Positions 47,073 to 58,175 of a stretch of DNA of 64,000 nucleotides are shown here, piece after piece. Source of the stretch: Anoxybacillus tepidamans PS2 (GTDB lineage Bacteria > Bacillota > Bacilli > Bacillales > Anoxybacillaceae); contig NZ_JHVN01000005.1 in assembly GCF_000620165.1 (NCBI RefSeq), forward strand, positions 62,001 to 126,000, read 5' to 3'. The position numbers and the translations under genes were made by a program. How positions within the stretch are numbered: the stretch's first letter is position 1; each line of letters opens with the position of its first letter. The notes under the pieces are model-generated. The model made no database searches, was not told the DNA's origin, and saw only the letters and a program-made list of their open reading frames with translations.

Positions 47073-48218
47073 ATGCAAGATGTAATGTGGTTAGTTAGAC
47101 ATACCTTAAAAAAGACGTTCAGTAATAAAAAAAATATCCTATTGTATTTTGGCACGCCGCTCATCGGAATTATCATATCCTTGTTTGTCTACAGCGGTTC
47201 TAACGAAAAAAATGTGCACATCGGCGTTGTCAACAACGATCCTCATTATATTACGAATGATACGATCCATTTTATCAAAGGGTTAGAACATCTTTCGGTA
47301 ACGAACATTAAAAAATCGGAAATAGACGATCAAATCACATCCGGCAAGCTCGATTGCGTGCTTGTTTTTCATCAAGGCTTTTCCAAAAGCGTCGAGCAAG
47401 GACGACCCGGCCATCTGCAAATCGTTTCGATTCACGGAGCGGAAATTACCGGTTTCGTCAAATCATATTTATATCACTACATCAATAATATTAGTGCACT
47501 TGGAAAAATCGCAAACGGGGATGAGCGCACATTTTGGCAAATGTACGAACGCTACCAGCAATCGCCGTTCCGTACATCAGTCCATCCGCTAAAAGATACA
47601 TCGAAAAATATCGGCATGACCTATCAGACCATCGGATATTTGCTGATGATTATGCTTTTTTCAGCGGGCAGTTTAGCGGAAATGATCGTGCGAGAAAAAG
47701 AAAATCGAACGTATTTCCGATTATTATCCGCCCCGATTAACGGAAACAAATATATATTATCAAATATCATCGTCAACATGATTGTGATGACCGGACAGAT
47801 TATGATTACACTAGTGATGATGGATCAGGTATTTCACATAAAAACGAATATTGCTTTTTGGCAAATGGCAGCTATTCTGATGTTATTTTCACTAGTAGCC
47901 ATCGGCATCGCTTTTATAACGGTCGCTTTTGCAAACAGCTCTGCTTCAGCAGGAGCGATGCAAAACTTGATCGTTGTTCCTACCTGCATGCTTTCAGGCT
48001 GTTTTTGGCCGGCGGATATTATGCCTACTTTCGTACAAAAAATAGCTAATTTTCTGCCGCAACGCTGGGCGCTAGACGCGTTATTAAAATTGCAGCAAGG
48101 TCATTCCTTTGGAAGCTTATATTTGAATCTGCTCATTATTCTCGCGTTCGCGCTGATCTTTTTCCTCGTCTCGGCCTATAAGTTTGGAAGAAATAACAAC
48201 GTTAATAATTTTGTATAA
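47073..48218 (+). CDS. ABC-2 type exporter permease (LnrN-like)
   Basis: A 381-residue second ABC-2 permease with the same layout: N-terminal span (LLYFGTPLIGIIISLFVYSG), an extracellular domain to about residue 180, then a bundle of spans ending in LSGCFWPADIMPTFVQKIA, a hallmark of ABC-2 drug exporters. ATG at 47073, right after the first permease stop, with CAGGAGGG inside it. Last gene of the five-gene operon. Confidence 0.92.
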   Translation: MQDVMWLVRHTLKKTFSNKKNILLYFGTPLIGIIISLFVYSGSNEKNVHIGVVNNDPHYITNDTIHFIKGLEHLSVTNIKKSEIDDQITSGKLDCVLVFHQGFSKSVEQGRPGHLQIVSIHGAEITGFVKSYLYHYINNISALGKIANGDERTFWQMYERYQQSPFRTSVHPLKDTSKNIGMTYQTIGYLLMIMLFSAGSLAEMIVREKENRTYFRLLSAPINGNKYILSNIIVNMIVMTGQIMITLVMMDQVFHIKTNIAFWQMAAILMLFSLVAIGIAFITVAFANSSASAGAMQNLIVVPTCMLSGCFWPADIMPTFVQKIANFLPQRWALDALLKLQQGHSFGSLYLNLLIILAFALIFFLVSAYKFGRNNNVNNFV

Positions 48219-48261
48219 TAGGCTCCTTAATCGTAATGAAGGCCCCTCTCGTCCTTAAAAC

Positions 48262-48300
48262 AAAAGTTCTCCACCTTGAAAGTCGTGGAGAACTTTTATT
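48262..48300. terminator. Bidirectional terminator between the exporter operon and the chemoreceptor gene
   Basis: The stem AAAAGTTCTCCAC pairs with GTGGAGAACTTTT with T-runs on both sides. The flanking genes converge. Confidence 0.9.
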
Positions 48301-48311
48301 TTATGATCAAT

Positions 48312-49964
48312 TTATTCCATACGAAACTTCGCCATCACTGTATGCAATTCATCCGTCAATTGACGCAGCATTTTGACTTTTTCAACCATATTTTCAAAAG
48401 CGGTAAGCTGTTCGGACATCGAAGCGGCAATTTCTTCGCTTCCGGCAGCCGATTGCTCGACAACCGCGCTAATGCTTTCAACGTTCTGGAGCACCCTTTC
48501 TCCGAACTGCTTTGAGGCGGCGACATCGGTCACAAGCGCTTGAATATCAGTTGAAATTCCTGCGACTTTGCTTTCAATCTCAGTAAAAGCAGCTGCTGTC
48601 GTTTCAATCGATTGCGATTGCTGTTCAGCAATTTTCACTCCTTGTGCCACTGCGGCTGAAACGGAAGCCACCCCATGTTTAATATGGGAAACTGTTGTGA
48701 AAATTTGCTTTGTCGCCTGAGCAGACTGCTCCGCAAGTTTGCGCACTTCCTCTGCCACCACCGCGAATCCTTTCCCCGCTTCGCCCGCTCGCGCCGCTTC
48801 AATGGCTGCATTTAAGGCAAGCAAGTTCGTCTGTTCAGCAATTTCCGATACGGCCTTCGCCATTTGCTCAATGTCCGTCGCATGCTCGATAAATTCTTTC
48901 GTCTCCCGCTCAATCAACGATGTCGCTTCAGCGTTATTGCGGATCAACTCCATCTGCTGTTGAATCGCTGCTTGTCCGTCGCGGATCGCCTCGACTGCGA
49001 CTTCACTGTATTGCGCTGTTTGTTCCGTTCTCTCGGCTGTTTGTGCGAACGTATTGTCCATTTTTTCAATGAGCAATACCGCTTGCTGCAACTCTTCAGA
49101 AATACTTTGAGCGCCGGATGATAACTCATTGGTCGATAAAGCGACTTGCCGATTGATTTCTGTTAACGTTTGATTTTCCTGTTCAATCTCTTTAGCGAAC
49201 GCTTCGACCCGTTTGCTAGCATCATCAACAGAATGCAATAACCGCTTTAGTTCGTCCACCATTTGATTAAATGCCGCGTTCAGCTCACCAATTTCGTCAC
49301 GGTTCTTGTAAGCAACGCGCTCGACAAGCAAGTTGCCTCTAGCAATTTCGGTTGCGTTCGCTGCAAGCCGTTCAAGCGGTTTCGTAATCGAACGCGTCAG
49401 CCTTAAGCTGCTCCCTCCCGACAATACAAAGAGCACCACGCAGCCAATCACTGATGCCCATACTACGAAACGAATTTGGCCTTGTAAATCACGTTGCAAT
49501 TGTTCATAAAAATCGTTTGTATACAGCTGCAGAACATATAAATCGTTAATCGCTCCTTCAATGCGCATCGCTTGCCGTCTCGCTTCAGATTCGTTGCGGC
49601 TGTCGAGCGCTTCCAAAGATCGAGCGCGCACATCAGAAAATTTCCGTTTCGCTTTTTCTAACAATACACGAAACTCTTTTTGCTTCAACATCTTTTCAAG
49701 CTGGCTTATCATTCGCTCCGTTTCATTTACTTGCGTGATCACTTCCTGCTTGTTGCCTTCTGTCATATTATACGCAAAGTTATTTAAGCCTTGTTTCGCC
49801 GACTTCATGCTTGCCTCAAGCTTTTGTACCGTCAGCAATACAGGAACAATATCTTTGTTCGTCGATTGAATGGATAACATATTCGCAATAATAAATCCCA
49901 TAATCACTATCGATAGTAGTATCGAGATCGTCGAATGAAGCCATAGCTTTTTCCGAATTGTCAT
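48312..49964 (-). CDS. Methyl-accepting chemotaxis protein
   Basis: A 550-residue transmembrane chemoreceptor. TM1 is about residues 12–32 ([18 protein letters not shown]). An extracytoplasmic four-helix-bundle domain of about 150 residues ([21 protein letters not shown]) is followed by TM2 at about 187–207, then a HAMP domain ([22 protein letters not shown]). The cytoplasmic signalling tip is [20 protein letters not shown]. No C-terminal pentapeptide tether. ATG at 49964 after AAAGGGGATTACA. It lies 14 bases after the BMP lipoprotein gene, so the binding protein may feed it a ligand. Confidence 0.93.
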   Translation of the reverse strand: MTIRKKLWLHSTISILLSIVIMGFIIANMLSIQSTNKDIVPVLLTVQKLEASMKSAKQGLNNFAYNMTEGNKQEVITQVNETERMISQLEKMLKQKEFRVLLEKAKRKFSDVRARSLEALDSRNESEARRQAMRIEGAINDLYVLQLYTNDFYEQLQRDLQGQIRFVVWASVIGCVVLFVLSGGSSLRLTRSITKPLERLAANATEIARGNLLVERVAYKNRDEIGELNAAFNQMVDELKRLLHSVDDASKRVEAFAKEIEQENQTLTEINRQVALSTNELSSGAQSISEELQQAVLLIEKMDNTFAQTAERTEQTAQYSEVAVEAIRDGQAAIQQQMELIRNNAEATSLIERETKEFIEHATDIEQMAKAVSEIAEQTNLLALNAAIEAARAGEAGKGFAVVAEEVRKLAEQSAQATKQIFTTVSHIKHGVASVSAAVAQGVKIAEQQSQSIETTAAAFTEIESKVAGISTDIQALVTDVAASKQFGERVLQNVESISAVVEQSAAGSEEIAASMSEQLTAFENMVEKVKMLRQLTDELHTVMAKFRME

Positions 49965-49978
49965 TGTAATCCCCTTTT

Positions 49979-50956
49979 CTATTCTTTCGTTGTCACTTGT
50001 CCGCTTTCCACTTTTTCTTTCCATTGTTCTAAAAGCTTTTGCTGCGGCTCATTCCATGGCACCACTCGGATCGGCGCAAGACCGACCCCGTTTTCCTTCA
50101 ATCCTAACTCAACAGTTCCTGTTGGAATCTCGCCCTTTTTCACGTATTCCTTTAACACAGTAAGCAGCGCTACATCGACGTTTTTGACCATCGACGTGAC
50201 AACCGCTTTTTCCGCATAAAAATATTGGTCGCTATCGACACCGATGGCATATACTCCGTGCGTTTCCGCCTCGCGCAATGCACCTACTCCAGTAAACCCG
50301 GCAGCTGTATAGACCACATCGCTTCCTTTTTGAAACATGCCTCTAGCAATCTTTGCTCCAAGCTTGTCGTTGCCAAAATCACCGGCATACACGATATCAA
50401 CGGATGCAGAAGGTTTTATCGCATGTACCCCTTTTTCAAAGCCGACAGCAAATTTGCGAATTAGCGGCACATCAGCCCCGCCGATAAAGCCGACTTTGTT
50501 TGTTTTAGTCGTTAGCGCCGCAACAAGCCCGGCAAGAAAGCTTCCCTCATCTTCTTTAAATGTAATCGATGTCACATTTTTTAAATTGGAAACGGCGTCG
50601 ATTAAAATAAATTGTTGCTTCGGATATTGCTTCGCGACTTTTTCCAAATCTTGTTGCACCATAAATCCGAGACCAATAACAACGTCGTTTCCTTCTTCAA
50701 CAAGTTCTTTCAATCCTTGTTCATACGTTTTCGTATCTTGCAACTCCCGATAATCAAAAATGATGCCAAGTTCATCGCGCGCTTGCATTAATCCGCGAAA
50801 AGCAGAGTCACTAAACGATTGATCTCCTAGTCCGACGTCAGACAACATAATGCCGACTCGTATCCGTTTTTTTGAGTTCACAGCCTCTTTTGTCGAACAG
50901 CCGGCAAAGAGACCGACAATCATGATCATAGCAATAATCAGTCGCAGTTGTTTCAT
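49979..50956 (-). CDS. BMP-family (Med-like) substrate-binding lipoprotein
   Basis: A 325-residue lipoprotein of the basic-membrane-protein/PnrA family. The signal [20 protein letters not shown] has a lipobox with Cys at 20. Family motifs include [36 protein letters not shown] and [20 protein letters not shown]. Members bind nucleosides or, as Med, affect competence. No nucleoside ABC permease or ATPase follows; instead a chemoreceptor gene lies 14 bases downstream. The ATG has a GAGGGGAAAAGAG site. Confidence 0.9.
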   Translation of the reverse strand: MKQLRLIIAMIMIVGLFAGCSTKEAVNSKKRIRVGIMLSDVGLGDQSFSDSAFRGLMQARDELGIIFDYRELQDTKTYEQGLKELVEEGNDVVIGLGFMVQQDLEKVAKQYPKQQFILIDAVSNLKNVTSITFKEDEGSFLAGLVAALTTKTNKVGFIGGADVPLIRKFAVGFEKGVHAIKPSASVDIVYAGDFGNDKLGAKIARGMFQKGSDVVYTAAGFTGVGALREAETHGVYAIGVDSDQYFYAEKAVVTSMVKNVDVALLTVLKEYVKKGEIPTGTVELGLKENGVGLAPIRVVPWNEPQQKLLEQWKEKVESGQVTTKE

Positions 50957-51029
50957 CTCTTTTCCCCTCGTTTTACAATATTTCCACTGTTTTTATCGGT
51001 TATATTGTATAATCTTTTAGTTTTTCTAC

Positions 51030-51060
51030 AAAAAAAACGGAGCTTTTTCGCTCCGCTTGT
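51030..51060 (-). terminator. Terminator of the cvfB gene
   Basis: The minus-strand stem GCGGAGC pairs with GCTCCG around a T-poor loop, then a T8 run. Confidence 0.82.
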
Positions 51061-51062
51061 TT

Positions 51063-51929
51063 TCACGATTCTTCTCTTTTGATGTACGTCCATCCATTTT
51101 CCTGATATACCTTTTTCTCTTTCATTAAGCGCCCTAAAGCCCGCTTAAAGGCCGCTTTGCTCATTTGGAAACGCGCTTGAATGTCGTCTGGGTCGCTTTT
51201 GTCGTGATACGGCATCGCCCCGCCTCTGCTTTCCAGATAACGATAGATCATATCAGCATCTTCATCGATCGTTTCATGCTTTCTTGGGAGCAGGGATACA
51301 TTCACCGTTCCGTCTTCTTTGACGGCAATAACACGTCCTTCGACGATTTCGCCAAGCCGCGGTTCTCTCCGGCGCTGGGACTCGTGAATAAACCCGATAT
51401 ATCCGACATCTGAAATGAGAAACGATCCGGCTTTAATAAGCCGATAGACGCGGCCGCGAATATTTTTGTTAAATATAGATTCCGGCGCCTTCACAGCAAT
51501 TTGCTTCATCACTTCATCATCCGCCAGCTCAGCAAGCAACCGTCCCCGCTTATCGGTTTTTAGCGAACAATACAGTTGATCGCCGCGCTTAGGCCAAAGC
51601 GTCGGAAGCGGCGGCAAATCATCAAGCGATACGAGCACATCTTTCGAAATTCCAATATCGACAAAGACGCCTAACTTCGGAACAACATCGACCACTTCGA
51701 CCCAGTCGTACCGATGATTGGTGATTTTTGGCTTTTCCATTGTCGCACATAGCCGCCCCTCGTGGTCTTGATACAAAAAGACCGTTACTTCCTCATCAAT
51801 CGAAAGCGGGCGTTCCGTTTCTCTTTTGTGAAGCAGCACTTCTTCTTTACCGTTTGTTAAAAAATAGCCAATAGACGCTTCTCGTTTGACTGTTAATATG
51901 GTTGTTTCTCCTGCTTTTAATGGCTTCAT
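51063..51929 (-). CDS. S1-type RNA-binding protein CvfB/YitL
   Basis: A 288-residue protein of the CvfB/YitL family with S1/OB-fold domains and a C-terminal winged helix. YDWVEVVDVVPKLGVFVDIGISKDVLVSLDDLP is one OB/S1 unit and IFNKNIRGRVYRLIKAGSFLISDVGYIGFIHESQR the next; the last 60 residues (SDPDDIQARFQMSKAAFKRAL) form the helical end. The ATG at 51929 is chosen over ATG 51959 since AGGAAGATGCATCC precedes it. In B. subtilis yitL neighbours yitK/yitJ, as here. It may affect RNA turnover. Confidence 0.85.
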   Translation of the reverse strand: MKPLKAGETTILTVKREASIGYFLTNGKEEVLLHKRETERPLSIDEEVTVFLYQDHEGRLCATMEKPKITNHRYDWVEVVDVVPKLGVFVDIGISKDVLVSLDDLPPLPTLWPKRGDQLYCSLKTDKRGRLLAELADDEVMKQIAVKAPESIFNKNIRGRVYRLIKAGSFLISDVGYIGFIHESQRRREPRLGEIVEGRVIAVKEDGTVNVSLLPRKHETIDEDADMIYRYLESRGGAMPYHDKSDPDDIQARFQMSKAAFKRALGRLMKEKKVYQENGWTYIKREES

Positions 51930-52013
51930 GGATGCATCTTCCTTTTTATTGTTTATCATGCTACATTTTACTATAATAAGTACGAAATGACCAAATTTTG
52001 CTGGAGGTAGTGT

Positions 52014-52505
52014 ATGTCGAAAGAAAGCTCATTTGATATTGTATCCAAAGTCGACTTATCTGAAGTCACCAATGCCATTAATATCGCGCTGAAAGAAATT
52101 CAAAATCGTTATGATTTCAAAGGAAGCAAAAGCGATATTTCTTTAGAAAAAGAAGAGCTTGTCCTTATTTCCGACGACGAATTTAAACTAGAGCAACTAA
52201 AAGATGTGCTCATCGGAAAACTCATTAAACGCGGCGTCTCAACAAAAAATATCCATTATGGAAAAGTCGAACCGGCTTCCGGCGGAACAGTGCGCCAACG
52301 CGCGAAACTTGTTCAAGGCATCGATAAAGACAATGCGAAAAAAATCAACACGATTATTAAAAATACCGGCCTAAAAGTAAAAAGTCAAATTCAAGAAGAT
52401 CAAATTCGCGTCAGCGGTAAAAGCAAAGACGATTTGCAAAAGGTGATTGCCGCGATTCGTGAAGCCGACCTGCCGATCGACGTGCAATTTGTCAATTATC
52501 GCTAA
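52014..52505 (+). CDS. YajQ-family nucleotide-binding protein (YitK)
   Basis: A 163-residue UPF0234/YajQ protein. The family start [18 protein letters not shown], and [36 protein letters not shown] and the end [11 protein letters not shown] are characteristic. Members bind nucleotides, with cyclic-di-GMP reported for some relatives; the role here is unproven. The ATG follows CTGGAGGTAGTGT. Divergent from cvfB and followed by a terminator, matching yitK–yitL order in B. subtilis. Confidence 0.92.
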   Translation: MSKESSFDIVSKVDLSEVTNAINIALKEIQNRYDFKGSKSDISLEKEELVLISDDEFKLEQLKDVLIGKLIKRGVSTKNIHYGKVEPASGGTVRQRAKLVQGIDKDNAKKINTIIKNTGLKVKSQIQEDQIRVSGKSKDDLQKVIAAIREADLPIDVQFVNYR

Positions 52506-52518
52506 GACAACCTTATAA

Positions 52519-52552
52519 AAGCCTAATTCTGCAACGAATTAGGCTTGTTTTT
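52519..52552 (+). terminator. Terminator of the yajQ gene
   Basis: The stem AAGCCTAATTC pairs with GAATTAGGCTT around six bases, then a T-run. Confidence 0.9.
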
Positions 52553-52658
52553 ATGACACAAACGCGGTACAGCGATAAAAGAATAAAAATTTGTAGTTGA
52601 ATATTTTCATAAAATTATTTAAATTATAAATAACCATTTTTTAAAACTTCATAACGAT

Positions 52659-52808
52659 TTCTTATCAAGAGAGGGGGAGGGACTGGCCCTATGAACCCTC
52701 AGCAACCTGGCAAATGCCAAGGTGCTAATTCCAGACAAGCATGTTGCTTGGAAGATAAGAAGGAGCAGCGCAAAAAGTCTTCTTCTTATTGTAGAAGGCT
52801 TTTTTTAT
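52659..52808 (+). ncRNA. SAM-I (S-box) riboswitch before yitJ–metH
   Basis: Senses S-adenosylmethionine and stops transcription when it is plentiful. P1 pairs TTCTTATC (52659–52666) with GATAAGAA (52754–52761). The core GAGGGACTGGCCCTATGAA and ACCCTCAGCAACCTGGC-type conserved segments match the class. A terminator with T7 follows (52771–52808, GTCTTCTTC pairing with GAAGGC), the 5' arm of which can pair with the P1 strand as antiterminator. Fits control of a methionine-synthesis operon. Confidence 0.96.
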
Positions 52809-52830
52809 TTTATTGAAGAAGGACGGGGGA

Positions 52831-54687
52831 ATGAATGTGGGTCTGTTAGAAGACTTGAAAGAACGAATTGTTATTGCCGATGGCGCGATGGGCACTCTAT
52901 TATACTCGCACGGTGTCGATCGCTGTTTTGAAGAATTGAACCTCTCTAAGCCGGATGATATTGTTCATATCCATGAAGCTTATATTACGGCAGGGGCCGA
53001 AGTCATTCAAACAAACACATATGGCGCCAATTATATTAAACTAGCCCGCTATGGATTAGAAGATGAGGTGCAATCTATTAACCGAGCGGCGGTAAGATTG
53101 GCCAAACAAGCTGCGGAAAACCGCGCCTATGTCCTCGGAACAATCGGCGGGCTGCGCAGCATTAACAAAAGCGCCATTACACTTGAGGAAGTCAAGCGGA
53201 CGTTTCGCGAGCAATTATATGCCCTTTTACACGAAGATGTCGATGGAGTACTGTTAGAGACATATTACGATCTAGAAGAATTAAAGACGGTGCTTTCCAT
53301 CGCCCGTAAAGAAACAAAACGCCCAATTATTGCCCATGTCACCCTTCACGATATCGGTGTGTTGCAGGACGGTACCCCGCTTAGCAAGGCGCTTACCGAG
53401 TTGGAACAGCTCGGGGCGGATGTCGTTGGACTGAATTGTCGCCTCGGTCCGTATCATATGATTCGCTCGCTTGAGGAAGTGCCTCTTCCAAAAACAGCAT
53501 TTCTTTCAGCATACCCAAACGCAAGCTTGCCCGACTACCGTGACGGCCGCCTCGTCTATGAAACAAATGAAGATTATTTTCAAGAAACGGCACTCTCCTT
53601 CCGCGCCCAGGGCGTCCGCCTTATCGGGGGATGCTGCGGTACAACGCCTAAGCACATTGAAGCGATGGCAAAAGCGCTCATCGACCGGACACCCGTCCTG
53701 AAAAAAGAGATCAAACAGCGGCAAACCGCGCTTGTCGTTTCATCGCCTGAACCGACAACAGAACCGCCGCTTCAAGACATTGTAAGCAAACGGAGATCCG
53801 TGATCGTTGAGCTCGATCCGCCGAAAAAACTCGGCATCGCGAAATTTTTAGAAGGGGCGAAAGCGCTGAAAGAAGCGAACATCGATGCGCTAACGCTCGC
53901 CGATAATTCGCTTGCGACTCCGCGCATCAGCAACGTCGCGCTCGGAACGATCGTCAAACAACAAGTCGGCATGCGGCCGCTCATTCATATTACATGCCGC
54001 GACCGCAATTTAATCGGCTTACAATCCCATTTGATGGGCTTGCATACACTCGGTATGACCGATGTGCTGGCGGTGACCGGCGATCCGTCAAAGATCGGCG
54101 ATTTTCCTGGCGCTACATCCGTCTATGATCTATCTTCATTCGATCTCATTCAGCTCATTCGCCAATTCAACGAAGGCCTGTCTTATTCTGGACAGCCACT
54201 TGGACAAAAAACGAATTTTTCAATCGCCGCCGCCTTTAACCCGAACGTTCGCTACTTAGAGAAGGCAGTTGAGCGGCTCGAGAAAAAAGTCCAATGCGGC
54301 GCCCACTATTTTATTTCGCAGCCTTTATATTCGGAACAGAAAATCGAAGAAGTATACGAAGCGACAAAACATCTCGAAGCCCCCATTTATATCGGAATTA
54401 TGCCATTGACGAGCGCCCGCAACGCCGATTTCCTTCATCATGAAGTGCCGGGCATCACATTGTCCGATGACATTCGGGCGCGCATGAACGCCTGCGCGAA
54501 CGACCCGATTCAATCGGCAAAAGAAGGCATTGCGATTGCAAAATCATTGATTGACGCTGCATTCGATTTGTTCCACGGCATTTATTTGATCACCCCGTTT
54601 CTACGCTACGAGATGACGGTAGAATTAGTTCATTATATCCACGAGAAAGAGCGCTTAAGCTCAGAAAGGAAGGTGCTTCATGGCTAG
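52831..54687 (+). CDS. yitJ: Bifunctional homocysteine S-methyltransferase/methylenetetrahydrofolate reductase (YitJ)
   Basis: A 618-residue fusion. The N-terminal 300 residues are a homocysteine methyltransferase with zinc cysteines in [10 protein letters not shown] and [13 protein letters not shown]. The rest is a FAD-dependent MTHFR ([45 protein letters not shown]), which makes methyl-THF for MetH. ATG 52831 follows AAGGACGGGGGA; GTG 52837, giving the MGLLEDL start of YitJ, is an alternative. Under a SAM riboswitch and overlapping metH by eight bases. Confidence 0.95.
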   Translation: MNVGLLEDLKERIVIADGAMGTLLYSHGVDRCFEELNLSKPDDIVHIHEAYITAGAEVIQTNTYGANYIKLARYGLEDEVQSINRAAVRLAKQAAENRAYVLGTIGGLRSINKSAITLEEVKRTFREQLYALLHEDVDGVLLETYYDLEELKTVLSIARKETKRPIIAHVTLHDIGVLQDGTPLSKALTELEQLGADVVGLNCRLGPYHMIRSLEEVPLPKTAFLSAYPNASLPDYRDGRLVYETNEDYFQETALSFRAQGVRLIGGCCGTTPKHIEAMAKALIDRTPVLKKEIKQRQTALVVSSPEPTTEPPLQDIVSKRRSVIVELDPPKKLGIAKFLEGAKALKEANIDALTLADNSLATPRISNVALGTIVKQQVGMRPLIHITCRDRNLIGLQSHLMGLHTLGMTDVLAVTGDPSKIGDFPGATSVYDLSSFDLIQLIRQFNEGLSYSGQPLGQKTNFSIAAAFNPNVRYLEKAVERLEKKVQCGAHYFISQPLYSEQKIEEVYEATKHLEAPIYIGIMPLTSARNADFLHHEVPGITLSDDIRARMNACANDPIQSAKEGIAIAKSLIDAAFDLFHGIYLITPFLRYEMTVELVHYIHEKERLSSERKVLHG

Positions 54688-57600
54688 CCAACTATACGAA
54701 CAGCTGCGCAAAAAAATTTTAATTATTGACGGGGCAATGGGAACGATGATTCAAAGCGCTGGACTTACGGCCAACGATTTCGGCGGCGAAGAGTACGAGG
54801 GGTGCAACGAATATTTGTCCCTCACCTCCCCTCATGTCATCAAACATATTCACGAGGCGTACCTAGAAGCTGGAGCGGACATTATTGAAACAAACACATT
54901 CGGAGCGACGAACATCGTCCTTGATGAATACGGCCTCGGTCACCTTGCGCTTGAACTGAACATTCAATCAGCTAAATTAGCAAGGCAAGCAGCCGATCAA
55001 TATTCGACACCGGACTGGCCGCGCTTCGTCGCCGGTTCGATGGGGCCAACAACAAAAACACTATCCGTCACGGGTGGAGCGACGTTTTCCCAATTAGTTT
55101 CCGCCTACGAAGAACAAGCGCGCGGGCTCTTAATCGGCGGCGTCGATCTCCTTCTTTTAGAAACGTGTCAAGATACGCTCAACGTCAAAGCCGGTTTTAT
55201 CGGCATTTCCAAAGCGTTTCAAACAATGGGAAAAACGGTGCCGATTATCATTTCCGGAACGATCGAGCCGATGGGAACAACGCTTGCCGGGCAATCGATT
55301 GAGTCGTTTTTTATCTCCGTCCGCCATATGAAGCCGTTGGCCGTCGGATTAAACTGTGCAACGGGACCAGAGTTCATGACCGATCATTTGCGTTCGCTTG
55401 CTGCGCTCTCAGACACTGCCGTCAGCTGCTATCCGAACGCAGGACTGCCGGATGAAGAAGGCCATTACCACGAAACGCCGGAGATGTTGGCGGCCAAAAT
55501 TCGCCGCTTTGCCGAAAAAGGCTGGATTAACATCGTCGGCGGCTGTTGCGGCACAACGCCCGACCACATTCGGGCTATCGCCGAAGCGGTTCGCGACCTC
55601 CCGCCGCGGCCGATTCCCGCTTCGTTCGATATGCACGCCGTCTCCGGCATCGAGCCTCTTATTTACGACGAAACGATGCGCCCTCTTTTTGTCGGCGAGC
55701 GAACAAACGTGATCGGCTCGCGCAAATTTAAGCGCCTCATTGCCGAAGGAAAATATGAAGAAGCGGCAGAAATCGCCCGCGCTCAAGTGAAAAATGGCGC
55801 TCATGTCATTGATATTTGTCTTGCGGACCCCGACCGCGACGAAAAAGAAGACATGGAGCGGTTCATCGAGCATGTGGTCAAAAAAGTGAAAGTGCCGCTT
55901 GTCATCGATTCAACCGACGAAAACGTCATCGAATGCGCCCTATCGTATTCACAAGGGAAAGCGATTATCAACTCGATTAATCTAGAAGACGGCGAAGAAC
56001 GATTTGAAAAAATTGTGCCGCTCATTCATCAATATGGGGCAGCGGTCGTCGTCGGCACGATCGACGAACAAGGCATGGCAGTCGACGCGGAACGAAAACT
56101 CGAGATCGCTTTGCGTTCATATGATTTGCTCGTCAACAAATACGGCGTACCGCCGCACGATATTATTTTCGATCCGCTTGTGTTCCCGGTCGGCACAGGC
56201 GACGAACAATACATCGGCGCCGCAAGCGAAACGATTCAAGGCATCCGCTTGATTAAAGAGCGCTTGCCCCAATGTCTAACGATCCTCGGCATCAGCAACG
56301 TGTCGTTCGGCTTGCCGCCGATCGGGCGGGAAATTTTGAACTCGGTCTTTTTGTACCATTGCACACAAGCAGGGCTCGACTACGCGATCGTCAATACGGA
56401 AAAACTCGAACGGTTCGCTTCGATTCCTGAGGAGGAAGTGCAATTAGCCGAGGCGCTATTGTTTAACACCAATGATGACACGTTAAACACGTTTATTCAA
56501 TTTTACCGCGACAAAACAAAGGAAGCGAAAACAACGAATAAAAATTTGTCGCTGGAGGAACGGCTCGCCGCCTACATCGTGGAAGGATCGAAGGAAGGCT
56601 TGATTGCCGACTTGGAATTAGCACTGCAAACGTACCCTTCCCCGCTCGACATTATTAACGGACCGCTTATGGCGGGAATGGATGAAGTCGGACGATTATT
56701 TAACGACAATCAGCTGATCGTGGCCGAAGTGTTGCAAAGTGCCGAAGTGATGAAAGCAGCCGTTGCCTTTTTAGAGCCGTACATGGAAAAAACAGAAACA
56801 AGCACGAAAGGGAAAGTATTGCTCGCCACCGTCAAAGGCGATGTGCATGATATCGGCAAAAACTTAGTTGACATTATTTTAAGCAACAACGGCTACCAAG
56901 TGGTTGATTTAGGCATTAAAGTCACCTCGCAGCAGCTGATCGAGGCGATCCATGCAGAACGTCCTGACATTATCGGCCTATCAGGTCTGCTTGTGAAATC
57001 GGCTCAACAAATGGTGCTAACCGCACAAGACTTAAAACAAGCGGGCATTTCTCTTCCGATTTTGGTCGGCGGTGCCGCGTTATCGCGCAAATTTACCGAA
57101 AATAAAATCGCGCCGGAATACGACGGCATCGTGCTGTACGCCAAAGATGCGATGGATGGACTCGCACTTGCCAACCGCCTGCAACAAAATGAAATTGAAT
57201 ATGAACGGAAAGAAAAAAGCGCATCCGCTTCAGTGCAGCGCTCAGAGTCAACCGTCATCACCAAATCAAATGTTTCGGCAAACGTCCCTGTATTTGTACC
57301 GACTGATTTAGAACGGCACGTGTTAAAGAACGTTCCGCTTGCCCATGTGGAGCCGTATATGAACTGGCAAATGCTGCTTGGGCATCATCTCGGTTTAAAA
57401 GGAAAAGTGAAAACGCTGCTTGCCGAACAGGACGAAAAAGCTCTCGCGCTCAAACAGCTCATCGACGAGTTGCTTCATGAAGCGAAAGAGAAGCAGTGGA
57501 TCGCGCCAGCGGCCGTCTATCAATTTTTCCCGGCGCAAAGCGATGGCAACCGCCTCTATATTTACTCGCCGTCCGATGCCAAAACCGTCATCGAAACATT

Positions 57601-58087
57601 CGAGTTCCCGCGGCAGCCAAAAACGCCATACCTTTGTTTAGCGGATTATGCGAAATCGGTGGAAAGCGGACAAATCGACTATGTCGGCTTCTTTGCGGTC
57701 ACAGCGGGAACGGGCATCCGCGAGCTTGCCCAACGTTGGAAAGAAGACGGGCAATTTTTGAAAAGCCACGCCGTTCAAGCGTTGGCGCTTGAAGTCGCTG
57801 AAGGGTTAGCGGAGCGCATTCACCAAGTAATGCGCGACCGCTGGGGTTTCCCGGATGATCCAGATTTTACGATGGAGGAACGGTTTGCGGCAAAATATCA
57901 AGGGCAGCGGTTTTCGTTTGGCTACCCGGCCTGTCCAAACCTAGAGGATCAAGAGAAGCTGTTCCGCCTCTTGCTCCCTGAAGAAATCGGCATTCATTTA
58001 ACGGAAGGATTTATGATGGAGCCGGAAGCGTCCGTCTCAGCGATCGTGTTTGCCCATCCGGAAGCGAGATATTTCAACGTTTTGTAA
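54680..58087 (+). CDS. metH: Cobalamin-dependent methionine synthase
   Basis: A 1135-residue full MetH: homocysteine domain (1–310, zinc cysteines in VGLNCATGP and [11 protein letters not shown]), pterin-binding domain (about 330–600, [14 protein letters not shown]), B12 domain with the ligand His near residue 723 in [10 protein letters not shown] and GLSGLLV, then the reactivation domain ending [17 protein letters not shown]. It methylates homocysteine with methyl-THF via cobalamin. The presence of the SAM-activation domain shows it can be repaired. Second gene of the SAM-riboswitch operon; its methyl donor is made by YitJ. Confidence 0.97.
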   Translation: MASQLYEQLRKKILIIDGAMGTMIQSAGLTANDFGGEEYEGCNEYLSLTSPHVIKHIHEAYLEAGADIIETNTFGATNIVLDEYGLGHLALELNIQSAKLARQAADQYSTPDWPRFVAGSMGPTTKTLSVTGGATFSQLVSAYEEQARGLLIGGVDLLLLETCQDTLNVKAGFIGISKAFQTMGKTVPIIISGTIEPMGTTLAGQSIESFFISVRHMKPLAVGLNCATGPEFMTDHLRSLAALSDTAVSCYPNAGLPDEEGHYHETPEMLAAKIRRFAEKGWINIVGGCCGTTPDHIRAIAEAVRDLPPRPIPASFDMHAVSGIEPLIYDETMRPLFVGERTNVIGSRKFKRLIAEGKYEEAAEIARAQVKNGAHVIDICLADPDRDEKEDMERFIEHVVKKVKVPLVIDSTDENVIECALSYSQGKAIINSINLEDGEERFEKIVPLIHQYGAAVVVGTIDEQGMAVDAERKLEIALRSYDLLVNKYGVPPHDIIFDPLVFPVGTGDEQYIGAASETIQGIRLIKERLPQCLTILGISNVSFGLPPIGREILNSVFLYHCTQAGLDYAIVNTEKLERFASIPEEEVQLAEALLFNTNDDTLNTFIQFYRDKTKEAKTTNKNLSLEERLAAYIVEGSKEGLIADLELALQTYPSPLDIINGPLMAGMDEVGRLFNDNQLIVAEVLQSAEVMKAAVAFLEPYMEKTETSTKGKVLLATVKGDVHDIGKNLVDIILSNNGYQVVDLGIKVTSQQLIEAIHAERPDIIGLSGLLVKSAQQMVLTAQDLKQAGISLPILVGGAALSRKFTENKIAPEYDGIVLYAKDAMDGLALANRLQQNEIEYERKEKSASASVQRSESTVITKSNVSANVPVFVPTDLERHVLKNVPLAHVEPYMNWQMLLGHHLGLKGKVKTLLAEQDEKALALKQLIDELLHEAKEKQWIAPAAVYQFFPAQSDGNRLYIYSPSDAKTVIETFEFPRQPKTPYLCLADYAKSVESGQIDYVGFFAVTAGTGIRELAQRWKEDGQFLKSHAVQALALEVAEGLAERIHQVMRDRWGFPDDPDFTMEERFAAKYQGQRFSFGYPACPNLEDQEKLFRLLLPEEIGIHLTEGFMMEPEASVSAIVFAHPEARYFNVL

Positions 58088-58116
58088 AAGCCAAGGCGAT
58101 GCGCCTTGGCTTTTCA
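58086..58116 (+). terminator. Terminator of yitJ–metH
   Basis: The stem AAAAGCCAAGGCG pairs with GCGCCTTGGCTTTT around two bases, beginning within the metH stop. Confidence 0.88.
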
Positions 58117-58175
58117 TAATTTGCGGCCATTGTTCCATAATAACAAATAAATGATGCTCCAAGGAGGAAAGGACA

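Noticed and set aside
52831-58087. YitJ and MetH as one gene split by a frameshift, since both start with a homocysteine methyltransferase domain
   Set aside because: Each carries its own complete domain set (YitJ with MTHFR, MetH with pterin, B12 and activation domains). The eight-base overlap is a normal coupled junction.
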